From Heloderma charlesbogerti (lineage: Eukaryota > Chordata > Lepidosauria > Squamata > Helodermatidae), in the NCBI GenBank assembly GCA_026122225.1, contig JANEZZ010001904.1, forward strand, positions 806,001 through 870,000: 64,000 nt of DNA. Reading direction: 5' to 3'. Position numbers and translations under genes: made by a program. How positions within the stretch are numbered: the first letter of the stretch is position 1; each line of letters begins with the position of its first letter. Shown piece after piece: positions 1 through 11,114 of this stretch. The notes below the pieces were generated by a model. That model was not told the origin of the DNA, made no database searches, and was given only the letters and a program-made list of their open reading frames with translations.

Positions 1-9
1 ACACCTTCA

Positions 10-190
10 TGCTAATCCTTTTCAACAGCCCTATAAGATAAATCAATATTTCCTACATTTTACAAATTTTCTACATTTTTACAAATGGCGTGATGCAAAG
101 GCTGAGAGAGTGGCTTGCCTAAGGCCACCGGCTGAGTTCACAAATTTAGCCAGGGTCTTCCTGGTTCACAGTTCTGTCTCTCAACCACTT
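10..190 (-). repeat. MIR-like SINE fragment
   Basis: The stretch reads as a reverse-complement MIR/CORE-SINE: a T-rich run around TTTTACAAAT, then GAGAGAGTGGCTTGCCTAAGG and CCACCGGCTGAGTTC. These match the arrangement 'gaggctcagagaggttaagtgacttgcccaaggtcac' known from MIR-type SINEs. The piece at 5240-5365 is a second, better example. No pol III box is well preserved. Identification rests on pattern memory only, so it is moderate. Confidence 0.45.
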
Positions 191-337
191 GCTGTCACAA
201 GTATTTGCACTATACTAGTCCTTGCATTGTTGCATTTAAGAAATATTTCCTGACAGGCAGAACTTGCTTTTGTAGCAACCTGATTCTTTCGCTTATTTAC
301 ATGGCTACATCCATCCTCTGGCCACACCTTCTAAAAA

Positions 338-556
338 AGAATCAACATGGCTTTCCACAAAGCTAGAGAGAGCTTTGGCTATTGGGTGACATAGAAATAA
401 ATAAATAAATAAATAAATAAATGTCCTGCCTCAGTAACCTTTGAGAGTTCTTTGAGAGTGTCAATAAACATGTGGACAGGGATGGTCTTCTAGACATCGT
501 TTACTTGGGCTTCCAAAAGAGTTGGAAGACTCCTGAGCAAACTTAACAGTCATGGT
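338..556 (+). mobile_element. CR1-group LINE fragment (ORF2 interior)
   Basis: AATCAACATGGCTTTCCACAAAG, then TTGAGAGTTCTTTGAGAGTGTCAATAAACATGTGGACAGGGATG, and ACATCGTTTACTTGGGCTTCC match the CR1-type LINE at 51.6-53.7 kb nearly base for base. There the same reading is split by a transposon. An AT-rich 3' tail with an (AATA)n run interrupts this copy at about 363-421, so it holds a later small insertion. No usable ORF remains. Confidence 0.65.
388..421. repeat. (AATA)n microsatellite tail
   Basis: About eight AATA units end a short segment reading GCTTTGGCTATTGGGTGACATAGAAAT. The same segment occurs at 1795-1848. It looks like the A-rich 3' tail of a small retroposon inserted in the CR1 fragment. 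Confidence 0.7.
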
Positions 557-689
557 TTTGTTATTGATAAGCCAATAAATTCACCAGTGTCTGGATAGGA
601 AAGCCAGTGAAAAGAAGACCACCAAGTAAGAGCAACATATAAATATACTAAAGTATAATAAATAACTAATATTTGGTGGTCTGTTATAA

Positions 690-824
690 CAGGGGTAAGC
701 AACTTGTCCCCATCCAAATGTTTTGGCCTACAACTCCTATAATTTCTCACTTTTAGCTATGTCAGGTAGGACTGATGAGGTTGTAAGGCAAAACATCTGG
801 AGGACCAGAATTTACCCACCCCTA
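690..824. mobile_element. Short hAT-like palindromic MITE (CAGGGGT...ACCCCT type)
   Basis: The element starts CAGGGGTAAGCAACTTG and ends TTTACCCACCCCTA, with inner inverted arms (CAAATGTTTTGGCCTACAACTCC against GGTTGTAAGGCAAAACATCTGG). The 8-bp flanks TGTTATAA and CATCATAA agree at five of eight positions, compatible with an old hAT-type target duplication. Related arm sequences occur at 6915, 13271, 20132, 39873 and 56275. Confidence 0.6.
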
Positions 825-1540
825 CATCATAACTACTAATTCCTTCTCAATAGTCCCCACGTCAGTATTTTTTCCATGGTGTGTGCGTGTGTTTTCAGTT
901 CTCCAAGTGTTAGTTTGATTTATAGGCCAGGCTTGTATTCCAAAAATTCAAGAGATGATAATGGTAACAAGGTATAGCTATCTAAGTCAGGAGCAACCAT
1001 CATATCTGATGAGTGTTTTCGGGTTACTATGGCAACAACAGGTATACTAGAGCTGAAGGCTCTTGTGAAAAGACAAGAGGGGGAGAGAAAAAAGAGAATG
1101 CAATCACTCCTAACGTCATCCATGTTAAAATATTGCCACAGCAACACAAGTAAATTGGCTTCTCTGGCTTTTGAGATTCTTCTTGAACAATTAGTGGTGA
1201 TTGAAAAGGCTAAAATAAGAAGGAGCCCAAACCATTTTCTGTAAAGAACCTCTTGTTGTTCAACCTTTTTTCAATATGAATGGAGATAACACCTTTATTG
1301 TTAATGTAGATGTGGGCACCCAAAAGCATTTTCTGTTTTATGGATATGATGAACCTACAGTGTTGAAAAGACTTGGATGCCAGGACCAGATTGGGATCAT
1401 GAGCCAAGAACCATACTCATCTCTAGACCTGCAAACAATGTTCAGAGCAGGGGTGCTTCCAAAATTCTCCCCATCCAGAACTCTCCTTGAATTCTGAATA
1501 ACCTTGCCTTGTTTCCAAAGTGGAACCAATATACTAGAAA
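825..1540. other. No gene seen; unassigned sequence
   Basis: Open frames here are short, overlap each other on both strands and show no recognisable domain. No repeat family was identified. A purine-rich run (AAGACAAGAGGGGGAGAGAAAAAAG) lies near 1070-1095. Confidence 0.5.
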
Positions 1541-1544
1541 TTAT

Positions 1545-1620
1545 CTATTTTTAATTAGTTTATTATTCGTTCAAACATTTATATCCCATCTTTCATCTAC
1601 TACCTAAAAAGCAAACTCAG
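1545..1620 (-). repeat. LINE 3'-UTR-like fragment (L2 type)
   Basis: TTAGTTTATTATTCGTTCAAACATTTATATCCCATCTTTC resembles the 3' end of L2-type LINEs read on the minus strand (tttattacatttatatcctgcctttc). It is very short and old. Confidence 0.4.
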
Positions 1621-1794
1621 TGTGATTGTACTATGATTCTTTCTCTGTCATGGTTTAACAATGGTCTACCAGTGTGCATGGAAAAGAAACATGAAGCAAT
1701 GAGACACCCACATGATGATGATTCTATTTTGCAGTATTTTCTCAATGCACGAATGAGCATCAGTTATATAGTAACTTATATAGTAACAGAGAGC

Positions 1795-1848
1795 TTCGGC
1801 TATTGGGCGGTATAGAAATGAAATAAATAAAATAAATAAATAAATAGT
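1795..1848 (+). repeat. A-rich 3' tail of a small retroposon
   Basis: GCTTCGGCTATTGGGCGGTATAGAAATG followed by AAATAA repeats is the same tail as at 363-421. No tRNA-like head is visible immediately upstream. Confidence 0.5.
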
Positions 1849-1944
1849 AGGGGAAGGCAATTATACCCATGGAGGGGCTACAGAGCCCCCAGCCTTTAGA
1901 CTCTCAACCTTCCTGAGCTGAGCTGAAGACAACACAGGAGATGA

Positions 1945-2140
1945 GGAGGGACCATAGCCCAGTGGTAGAGCAGCTGCTTTGCATGCAAGAAGTCCCAGGT
2001 TTGATCCCCATCATCTCCAGGTAGGGCTGGGAAAGACCCTTGCCTGAAATCCTGGAGAGCTGCTGCTAGTCAGTGTCAACGATGCTGGGCTAGATGGACC
2101 AATGGTCTGACTCAGTAGAAGGCAGCTTCCTATGTGCCCT
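1945..2140 (+). mobile_element. tRNA-derived SINE
   Basis: The head is tRNA-like: an A box TAGCCCAGTGGTAGAGC at 1955-1971 and a B box GGTTTGATCCC at 1998-2008, about 30 bp apart as in pol III type 2 promoters. The body reads CTGGGAAAGACCCTTGCCTG. The tail GGGCTAGATGGACCAATGGTCTGACTC resembles the ends of CR1-group LINEs, the expected mobilising partner. No cloverleaf beyond the promoter boxes is convincing, so this is a SINE and not a tRNA gene. Another head at 19680 and a tail at 20285 belong to the same family. Confidence 0.75.
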
Positions 2141-2519
2141 GAAGCTGGAGCTGAGCTGAAACTAACATTTTAATTTTACAGCTTTGTCTGCAGGTGGTGA
2201 ACCTGCGAACCTCACTCCCCTCATTTTAGTGATACACCTGGGGACCACGGAGTTCACCTGCTGCACTGTGTGAAACCCCCCTCTGTGCTGGTTCACAGCC
2301 ACAATGATTGCAGCCATTTTTTTCAAACCACAGCACCAGAGGTAGAAGATCAGGAAGTTGTCTGGGAGCCTAGGCAATGCAGGACATTTCTCTCTATTCC
2401 CGCACTACTCCCAGAGCACAATGCCAGGACAAAGTTGCTGAGCTGCCTAGGCAACATGGGATGCTTCAGTCTTCCTGCAGTGTACAGCATGGGAAGACAG
2501 AGAAGCATCCCATTGTGCC

Positions 2520-2905
2520 AATTCACATATAATGCTAAACCACCATGTGTTAATTAACCCACAGGATTTCATAGTGTGTGCCAGCCACCATTTTGAATAT
2601 GCAAGCTGTGTTCGGCACATGCCAAGGCTTGTGTCATGTGAACCCAAGCAGTGTGGGTTATACAAGGGTTGAACAATCCTCAGATAACCCTAGAATGACT
2701 GGGGGATTGTTTAACCTTCACATAACCCCTGCTGCCTGGGTTCACATGACACAACAAGCCACTGCATGCATCCGCTGCAGCTTGTATATTCAAAATGGCA
2801 TATTCATTCATGGTACTGCATATTCAAAATGGCGGCCAGCATGCACTGCAAAGCCCCACAAGTGAATTAACCCATGACGGCTTAGCATTACAAGCAAACC
2901 GTCAC
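2520..2905. mobile_element. Foldback (long inverted repeat) element
   Basis: Two arms of roughly 180 bp face each other around position 2713. The left arm has TAATGCTAAACCACCATG, TTTTGAATATGCAAGCTG and TCATGTGAACCCAAGCAG. The right arm carries their reverse complements CTGCCTGGGTTCACATGA, CAGCTTGTATATTCAAAA and GGCTTAGCATTA. There is no coding capacity and no clear target duplication. A 3' portion, with ATATTCAAAATGG repeated at 2787 and 2818, has a local duplication. Confidence 0.65.
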
Positions 2906-3418
2906 CTCAGCAATTGGGCAACTTCCTGATGTCCTGATTCTGAACTATGCTCTTTTAAAAAATGGCTGAAAACATCATTGCCTTTTGAGAGTGCAAGTCT
3001 GTATTTGTCCTCTATAGCTTTCCATAGATGCATGATTTTGCTGGTTTTAATAAGCTCATGGACAGCCTGATCCTATGCGTGTTCTCTCATGCATATGTGG
3101 AGATTATTTCCAAGTAAAAATTCATAACTGTAGCTAAAATGTTACTAGAGGTCTGCAGCCAATACTTTGACTGATGAATTCCCAATCCATGCTCTCAATT
3201 TCAACCATCCCTTTCTTTTTCCCTGCCTTCTGCCCTCTTTTTTCTCTCTTGCACACACCACCAGTTTCTATCTCTCTTGCACATGCGTCTTCCATCTTTC
3301 TCTTCCTCTCTCACTAACCAGTTCAGTTTATTAACCATTTCTCTCTCTTTCCAGCCTGATCTAGCTCTCTGATCTGCCTAAATTGATGCACATATTCTTT
3401 GTGTTGAGAATTCACTAT

Positions 3419-3803
3419 GAGCATTTCTACACAAGGCTTTTATTGCACGCTCATGATTAGTCAGTCATGGAGGTTTGTGGATCCTTTACATGACGTCGTC
3501 ATTCTCCAGAGCATCTCCCATGCTTTCTGACCTTTATCCCACTTTTAAAAAGATTGGAGATAATCCATTAATGAATGTTAATCCGATATATTGACAGTGG
3601 GTAATGATGGAGTAGCACTATAACCACAGTGCCATCTAGTGGCTGTAAAATGAAACATATAGAACTTGCCAAGAACTTGCCAAGAAAGTCTAGAAAAAAA
3701 CAGCATGTGTCAGCCCGTGTAAGGAGCTGATCTTAATCCCACAAAGAATCCAGAAGCAGAAGCCCCAGTAAGTTGTGGAATAAAAAGTCTGGGTGGTGAA
3801 ACC
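3419..3803 (+). mobile_element. DNA transposon-like repeat, GAGCATTTCTACAC termini (copy 1)
   Basis: It begins GAGCATTTCTACACAAGGC. It shares its interior with 56451-56783: AAAAAGATTGGAGATAA, AGTGCCATCTAGTGG-like text, and AGAAGCCCCAGTAA. The second copy ends TGTAGAAATGCTC, the reverse complement of this start, so the family has terminal inverted repeats. The 3' terminus of this copy has decayed (GTCTGGGTGGTGAAACC). I do not recognise the superfamily. Confidence 0.55.
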
Positions 3804-5239
3804 TTATATGACACTGGGTGATTTCTGCCTTATCAGCTTTCTGAATGTTGTTGAGATTGGCTTTTACTGTCCAGAGTTAAGGAATCAAGTGGCAATATAA
3901 GTGTGTAACAATGAATATGTCATAGGCAGTTTAATTATACTTTAGATTACATGTAGATCAAACATTTAAGAAGATTGAACAGAATAAATTGATACATTAA
4001 AAAAGACACTGGCACCACTACCACCCCCACACACACCCCATGCTGATGGGCTTGAAAAGAGCAGTGGCACTAGCAGCTTTAAAAAAAATGTTGCCAAATG
4101 CCTTTTCATGAGGATTGAAGAAACAGCCAGAAATACTAATTTTAAGCTAGCATTTGGCTTCTTCACATTGAACAATCCCTGCTCACTCTTGAGGATCAGA
4201 AAGGAAAGGGAAATTCTATGTGTCTGTGTGCACACATTTATACATTTTTACACTAAGAGTTTGCCTGCTAGTGTTCTCGTGAATGAGGAATGTCAACAAC
4301 CAAAAACTCCAAGGCAGTTTGAAAGAAGAAGCATTGGTCTCGATGGGTGGAAACAACAAAATCAGGAATATGTGTGAAGCTCTCCATCTGGAAGTGCTTT
4401 TCCTCTAAATAATGGATGTGTTGGCTCACCAGCTTGGTTTCTCCATCTACAGTGCTAATAAAGACAAATGAGGGCTACCTACAGTTTTTGTTATTGAGGA
4501 GTGGTGAGAACATTGCTGTAATATTCAAAATAGCAAAAAGCAAAGGAGGGCGCTAAACCTGAACATTTCAAAAGCAGTGCTGCTGCAGTAAATGTTGAAG
4601 TACAGGTGCTCATCATGATAGCCCCATAGCAATGGCCCCACGAAGAATCCAAAAACGCAGGCGGCTGCATTGATCCCTATCAACAAACCAGTTCTAATAG
4701 TTTCATCTCCACCAGGAGTAGGTCTTTTTAAAAAAGTGAATGGATCTTAATGGCCCATTCAAGACCCAAGCCATCCCCAAAATACTTTCAATGGGGAGCA
4801 ATATATTCTTGCTTGAAAAAAATAATTTCTCCCCAGTTTCTGTGAGGATTACAGCTAAGCTCTCAGGGAACAGGGAAATGGGGGGGGGGAGTGGCAGATG
4901 CCCTGAAAATCAAAAAATGCTGATGCTGCATCCTCCTTGCAAGCCCTGTCTCCACTATACAGCTGCACGAAACAGTGTCATACTCACAGCACACCTCTCT
5001 TAGGCCCTGAGAGAAGGGCTCAGTGCAGGCAAACATATTCAACCTCCCTGAATGACATTAATAGAAGAAAAAAAAGAAGAAGAGCAAATTAATTTCAAGG
5101 GGTGGCACTGGCAGGGAAACCGAAATGTTAATTTGAAAAAAAACATCTGCCAAAATCACTGGGATAACATATTGGAGTAAATTAAATTTAATAACCCTTA
5201 GTGTTTGCATACACTTTCCCCGTAAGACTTTGAAGTGCT
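3804..5239. other. No gene seen; unassigned sequence
   Basis: Reading frames at about 4108-4377 and 4740-5003 are short, have no domain I recognise and lie among many stops. Small tracts only are present: a C/A-rich run near 4020-4038 and a G run near 4881. Confidence 0.5.
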
Positions 5240-5365
5240 TCACATGCACATTATCTCAGTAAACCTACCAACAATCTTGCAAGGTAGATCAGTATTATTA
5301 GTCTCATATTATGAAAGAGAAAGCTAGTGGCTTGCCTAAGGCCACCCAATGAGTTCATCGTTGAG
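5240..5365 (-). repeat. MIR-like SINE fragment
   Basis: ATTATCTCAGTAAACCTACC, AACAATCTTGCAAGGTAG, TATTATTAGTCTCATATTATGAAAGAG and GTGGCTTGCCTAAGGCCACCC occur in the order of a reverse-complement MIR core and 3' region. The family is ancient in amniotes, which fits the weak match. Confidence 0.6.
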
Positions 5366-5574
5366 GTGAGCTTTTGAACTTCTGCAGCCAAAATGAAAGG
5401 GTTTTACACTGTTTCTGGGAAGGACCTGGATATGGGCTTTGGCAGGTCATCAAAGGTGTCTCTTTTCATACCCTCATAGGACAAACTTCTGCCCAAAGTT
5501 TATAATCAATGAAATGCACTCAGCTGCTACTAAACATCATAATGGAACATAATAGAGGGTGGTGTAAGTGTGTA

Positions 5575-5720
5575 TAAAGTACCTAGAGTCCAAGCTGGTT
5601 ATGGCTTTATGGGTCAAAACCAGTACTTTGAATAATAGAAAAAAAGCCAGGACACATATTGGAGAACCAGTTGACAGCTTTGTGCAGACATAATGGGGAT
5701 AGAGAAGTCAGTATGCTTCA
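5575..5720 (-). mobile_element. L2-group LINE fragment (decayed)
   Basis: GCTTTATGGGTCAAAACCAGTACTTTGAAT followed by ACATATTGGAGAACCAGTTGACAGC resembles the L2 text 'aaccagcaccttgaattgggcccggaaacatattggcagccagtgcag', also seen at 17500 in better condition. The likeness is by eye and the piece is old. Confidence 0.4.
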
Positions 5721-6906
5721 CCATCATCACCACAGAGGAGGCTCTATGCTGGGAATTTAGGAGAACATGCCCATCTCCTGGGGTCACAACAACATCCTGT
5801 GTTTCTTCACCAGCAGCAGTGAACAAGGCTTGTAGAAATGTACAACAGCATGACCTCAGACCATGGCTCAAAATCCTACTGTTACAGAGCTGGAGGAAGG
5901 AGCTGCTGCACAACATCTAGTTTGGGCTTAAGTTTCATTCATCATAGCAGTCTCCAAATGAAATCTAGAAAGAAAGAGTTGATGTTCTGGAACTATTTAC
6001 AACTATTTTTGTTCCAGGTTAACATTAGTTCTTGAGAAAAGGGTAGCCAGTACCATTGTGTATGCCTCACGCTGTGGTAGATCCTGTTTGCACATAGGGT
6101 TTGTAATGTCTTACACCACCCTACAGCACCAACATTTTCAGCCAGCTAATAGGTTCCATAAAAGAAAAATAAAGTATCAATCTCCCTAATTCTATGCCTC
6201 CCATTCTGTCAGATAAAAGTTCCAGAATACCAACTTGAAATTCTGTTGTCCGATATTTGGTGGGGGTGGGAAATGAAAGTATTATAACCATGGGATGAGG
6301 CAAATTATTCTCAGGTGCTGCTATAAGAAGACACATTTTATCTTTTCTCATGAATAATAAAGCCAAACTAGCCATCTACTCAGTACATTAAAAATATATA
6401 TATAAAACCAAAGAGGCCTGTGTGCACTATGGAGCAAAAATTTGCTGACTATTATTATTATTACCCTTTCTGTGCAAAGTATGACTTTGTAGGAAACTAA
6501 TTTTGTGTGCATGGAGAAGGTTCTCCAGTGGTGGCATGCAATAAACCTATGATTGATACAGCAAATATTAGGATTTCTGCCAACACATGAAAGTACTGTT
6601 TTGACAACTGTCTCATCGTGGATAGAAGTTAGGAAGAGCAAACTGCAGGCTCCAATTGTGGCCTATAAGGAGGGCTGCTGAAATGACTCATGCAAAAAAG
6701 AGAGTTCCTTTGCAAAGATCCTTTCAGGAGGAAAAGAATGAAGTCCATACTGTCAAAGAAATGTCCCCCTTGGCAATGCATTTTGCGAAGAATCACATAA
6801 AGGATTTCTTTCTTATCCATGAAACATTCTGTTCTGTGAATGAAGAGTTAGTTCAGTATATTGCTCTCTTTGGGTGTTTCTGGCAATTATTGACTAAAGG
6901 TTATTC
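5721..6906. other. No gene seen; unassigned sequence
   Basis: The longest frame, 6656-6973 on the plus strand (105 codons), has no recognisable domain and runs into the transposon at 6915. No repeat family was identified. Confidence 0.45.
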
Positions 6907-6914
6907 CTTTAGTC

Positions 6915-7022
6915 CAGACTTCTCCATCCAGTACCCTTCAGACATGTTCTCCATGCTGTCAGGAGATTATTGAAGGTGCAGTCCAACACATGATCTGGAA
7001 GACATCAGGTTGGGAAAAGTTG
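6915..7022. mobile_element. Short hAT-like MITE with perfect 8-bp duplication
   Basis: The element reads CAGACTTCTCCATCCAGT at the left and CATCAGGTTGGGAAAAGTTG at the right, the decayed form of the CAGCCTTCCCCAACCT inverted terminus seen at 13271. It is flanked on both sides by CTTTAGTC (6907-6914 and 7023-7030), a perfect 8-bp target duplication as expected for hAT elements. There is no coding capacity. Confidence 0.75.
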
Positions 7023-7030
7023 CTTTAGTC

Positions 7031-7540
7031 CATACATTTCAGCCAGTTCCCAGCCATATCTCCATGGCTAAGGAGTAGTTCTTTCATGGGCTAAGGATTT
7101 CTGTCATAGAATTCTCATCAACCTCACAGAACTATAATTCAATAGGTTCATTGGAGGAAGCCATGGCAATTAATCCAGTTTCAAACATGTTTACTTTTCC
7201 TTCTAGATGGGTTGCTTACACATATAGGAACATGTTCATCACTTGATGGATGCAACATTGGGCCAATTAGATGCTTCTTGGCTCCCACATGATAATCTGT
7301 GGCAGCACATGAGGATGCAATTGGACTCGCAACTAGCTGGGATCACATACTGGCTCCCAACATATGAACAAGTACCACCATAAGGCATAAGGGAGGTGGG
7401 TACATGGCTGCCATGTTTCTTGCAACTGCAGAATGTGCTACTGTGATCACATAAATCACAGCAGCCATGTGTCAACCAATAGATGGGCTGAAAGCCTACC
7501 AATGTCTCTGCACAATCCCGCAGTAAGCTGCAGGGGTGGG
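7031..7540. other. No gene seen; unassigned sequence
   Basis: A minus-strand frame crosses this stretch (7239-7847), but its other half is the GA microsatellite and a transposon. It therefore gives no evidence of a protein. Nothing else was recognised. Confidence 0.5.

Positions 7541-7577
<37 letters not shown>
7541..7577. repeat. (GA)n microsatellite
   Basis: About 18 uninterrupted GA units lie just upstream of the TACGTA-array element at 7608. Confidence 0.9.
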
Positions 7578-7578
<1 letters not shown>

Positions 7579-7607
7579 CATCTGATTGGAGCGCAAGTGA
7601 TTTTGCA

Positions 7608-8526
7608 TAGGGATGTGAGAGAATTCCGCCACGGATCTCGGTGAGGCCGAATGCCAGTGCATTCGGCCCCCTGAACTCCGTGGCGGAACGGCCTGCCACC
7701 CCCCCGCCCCCTGCAGATCCCCCCCGGGACAAGACTTACCTGGGGCGGATGTTCCGGACGGTGGCAGCTCCAGTGGAGGCTTTGGCAGCGGCTGGTCTTC
7801 CAACCAACTGCCGCCGCCGCCATTTGCAGTCTCCCCCCCGCGTTCATGATAGGCTACGTAAAGACTTACGTAGCCTATCACGTCTGGGTTAAAAAAAATC
7901 ACCTATGCAAATGGCGGCGGCTACGGCCGCTGCCATTTGCATTCCCTATTTTTGGTTGTCTTAGTCTACATAAACATTTACGTAGACTAAGATGGCGAAA
8001 CTAAGGGGGAACACAAATAGCGTAGCGGACGCTATTTGCTTTCCCCCTTATTTTCGCCGTCTTAGTCTAGGTCAATATTTACGTAGACTAAGAAGATGAA
8101 AATAAAGGGGAACGCAAATAGCGTCCACTACACTATTTGCGTTCCCCCTTAGTTTCGCCGTCTTAGTCTACGTAAATATTTACGTAGTCTAAGACAGCCA
8201 AAAATAAAGAACACAAATGGCGGCGGCCATAGCCGCCACCATTTGCGTATGCATTTTTTTTTTAACCCAGACGTGATAGGCTACGTAAGTCTTTACATAG
8301 CCTATCACGGCTGAATACAGGGACGCAAATGGTGGTGGCTATGGCCGCCGCCATTTGCGTCCCTGCTAGCCAGCGGCCGGATGTCCAGCAGCTGGCGGAG
8401 CCAGCCGGCGGCTCCACGGAATCCCCTCGGAGCGGAGCCAGCCAGCCAGGATTCCGGGGGGAGGCACACAGCGCCTCCCCAGCAGAACCTGGCGGAGCCA
8501 GGTAAGTGGGGTTTCGTACATCCCTA
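7608..8526 (+). mobile_element. TACGTA-array element, complete (copy E1)
   Basis: This 919-bp non-autonomous element has termini TAGGGATG (7608-7615) and CATCCCTA (8519-8526), flanked by the perfect 8-bp duplication ATTTTGCA (7600-7607 and 8527-8534). That is the hAT signature. Orientation is set by the alpha end (AGAGAATTCCGCCACGG) at the left and the beta end (TTTCGTACATCCCTA) at the right. Outward-facing splice-donor sequences CCAGGTAAGT lie at 7743-7734 (minus) and 8498-8507 (plus). The interior is a hairpin array, listed separately at 7847-8307. No ORF or transposase is present. It is one of the most complete copies and a good reference for the family. Confidence 0.9.
7847..8307. repeat. 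Palindrome of hairpins inside E1
   Basis: Successive inverted repeats are TGATAGGCTACGTAAAG / its complement, GCAAATGGCGGCGG / CCGCTGCCATTTGC, GTCTACATAAACATTTACGTAGAC, a block with GCAAATAGCGTAGCGGACGC, GTCTAGGTCAATATTTACGTAGAC, a second such block, another TACGTA hairpin, another GCAAATGGCGG hairpin and a final GGCTACGTAAGTC hairpin. The order is mirror-symmetric about 8077, so the array is itself a palindrome about 460 bp long. Confidence 0.9.
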
Positions 8527-8534
8527 ATTTTGCA

Positions 8535-11110
8535 TCAAAGTGTCATATCTGATTCTGATCAAATAAAGAGATGGAAACTTCAGACTTCCCCCAGTTATTT
8601 TTGTGGATGTTTCTGCCTTACTGAACAGAAGCATCCCATAGTCAAGACAATAACCCACAGAAACCGAGGAAGGAAACTCTCATGGGAGATGGGAGAGGAT
8701 TTAGACATTATGTTTTGTGTTTTTCCATCTTGTTGTTCAATTCAGAGAGGGGTCTGGAAGTTCATCCCTTTTGTGGCATGTGTGCTTCTGGGGTGATTTG
8801 CAATGTAATGCTTCATTGTTTAACCAAATCTTGAGTATCTATTCATTGTCTTCTTTCTGTAACCCTAGCTTGGATATCTGTCCTTCACTCCCTAGTTTAT
8901 TAAGTCATCATCCCCTGTATTCCTGCTGCCTGTATGTGACATACACCAGCCTTGCATATTTATAGAAATGAATTCCTTACACTGTCTGTTTTGATATTTT
9001 TAAGCTGGATCCAAATTTATGCTGGATGAATTGTGTTAATGGAAGTGAACTACCCCACCCGCTTCTTCCCATGGCAGCCCCTCCACCCCCCTGAAAATGC
9101 AACCCAGGGAGTCAGGAGACACAGCTGAATGGGGTGAGCTAAGGTGTGGTGAGGAGGAGGATCCCCCAAAATTGGGTGGAAGGACCTTCCATGAGCAGTC
9201 CCCTCCCTCTCATGGAAGATCCTTTCCTATTGCAGTAGGTAGATCCTGGATCCAACTCCTGCTATTTTCCAAAGTGTTGTTTTGCATACTGTTTAGCATC
9301 CTAGAAGAATTGTGCATGACTCCCTAGTTAGAATCACAATACTAGCACTGATTATACCTAATTCCAAATTCAGATGTGAACAGATAGCTTTGTACTATTT
9401 TTATTTGCATATAGAGATACATTTGCACATATGAGCACATCCTTCCACTGGCTATAAAGGTGTCTGCCGCCCCGCCCCCCCCCCAAAAAATCTGTTCCCT
9501 CCAGGAATGGCTGCAGGGATAATGAAGATGCCCTATAGCATATGTCAAGAGTACCCTTTCGTTTGACATCAGACCTTACATATTCTTTAAGCAGGAGGAT
9601 CTATTGCCCTTGGAGGGAAAGAAGAAACAAATGGAAATGTGCAGACCAAAGCAAATGTAACCAATCAAGAGAGGGACAGAGCAGATAGAAAAAATTAAAG
9701 CACCTTTGTGTGAAATACAGGGCTTCAGAAATAGCTGAGTAAAGATATAAACACAGAGAAAGCAGCGAGTCAGCAAGCTTCACCATACGGTATGTGTGTG
9801 TCACATTGCCAAATGAAAGAAACCAATTTGGGAATGGACTGTTGAGTGGGTTTATGGGCAACAGAAGATGAAGAGGAGAGAACAGTTTGGGGAAGAGGGA
9901 TTTTTAAAAAAATCCCCAAAACAAACAAACCAAAGGAGACAAAGCTTAGATCAGCAAGCATAGACACAAAAGGGAAACATATACTTCATATATTTTTCCA
10001 AGGAGTGCTTTGTTATCTTTTTTTCCTACATGAGAAGGAAAATTGAAAATAATTGATGAAAATAATAGAGCTGAACAGTGTTATAATATTACTGGCTTTA
10101 TTTAATTACCAACCTGCTTGGCATCAATTGTATTTCACAGTTAGTCCTGAACTGAGCCGGTGTGCCAGGAAGGATACAATGTCAGTCTTGGTTGGCCTTT
10201 GGCAAATCCATGTCTCTGGCCTTTAGGTGCCCATGTGTAAGGGGGAACAATCAGACCTTACAAATACAGCAGCACCATGTTGAGTTATTCCCTCCTCTCC
10301 TGATAACATTTCAATGCACCTATCCATGTCATGCCATCATCAATGTCATATATATCCCTGCCCCAACTCAACACCATTGGCTGCTGCTGCTGGCAGGGGA
10401 AGATACAACATAATGTCACAACACAGGAAATATGCCTAAAAGTTACAGGGACAGCAAGGAGAATTTCACATGGGGATTCCATTTTCAGTGGCAGTGCTGT
10501 GTCAGTCATAACCTCAGGTTCTAGCCTAAGTGTGCAGTTAAAGTGACTGCATTGCACTGTGCTGCACATGGGTAAATATATTTCATTGGGTCAGATCTCA
10601 CATGTAGAATTGGATGAATCAGTCTATTTCTGGTCCACGTCATTTTATTGTGTGGTGACTCAGACATCTGTTCCCCCGTTTCTGCATTAATCTGAGATTT
10701 ATTTCTTGTTAATCTGCATTCAAATATGTAGATTTAAATGTATTTTATCTCAAAATATGTATTTCTTAATGCATTTTTGATTCTTAGATTTTTTGAGCTG
10801 AGAACTGTCAGGACATTAGTGCAAAATCCAGTGGATCTACACATTAGCCCAGGAGGTACATATCAGGTCTGTTTGTATCAAAATTCACAAAGATCACATT
10901 TCTCAAGCAACCCTAATCTCATGTAGGTTATCTTCTGGTGACAAATACAATTGCTTCCCCCTGTGTATAACCTTCTCTCCCCACCCCATTGCGCTATCAC
11001 CAGATCTGCTGCTAGTGATACGAATACGTGAATCCACAATTCTGCAGCACTTCTTTCTGGGAGATGTGGACAAATTTAATCCAGTCCACTTGCTAATATC
11101 AGAACAGCAC
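8535..11110. other. No gene seen; unassigned sequence
   Basis: This is the longest stretch without an identified repeat (2.6 kb). Frames are short (under 97 codons) and overlap on both strands. A C-rich tract lies at 9470-9484. No exon with convincing splice sites and protein similarity was found, but a single non-coding or poorly conserved exon cannot be excluded by eye. Confidence 0.45.
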
Positions 11111-11114
11111 TGCT

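Noticed and set aside
1945..2020. Possible tRNA gene
   Set aside because: Only A and B boxes are preserved. The stems do not pair well, and the body and tail of a SINE follow directly.
7239..7847. 202-codon minus-strand frame
   Set aside because: Two thirds of it are the GA microsatellite and element E1; the rest has no similarity I know.
7847..8307. Hairpin array as a CRISPR array or integron attC array
   Set aside because: The setting is eukaryotic (LINEs, SINEs, microsatellites). The units are palindromes without unique spacers, and the whole lies between transposon ends.
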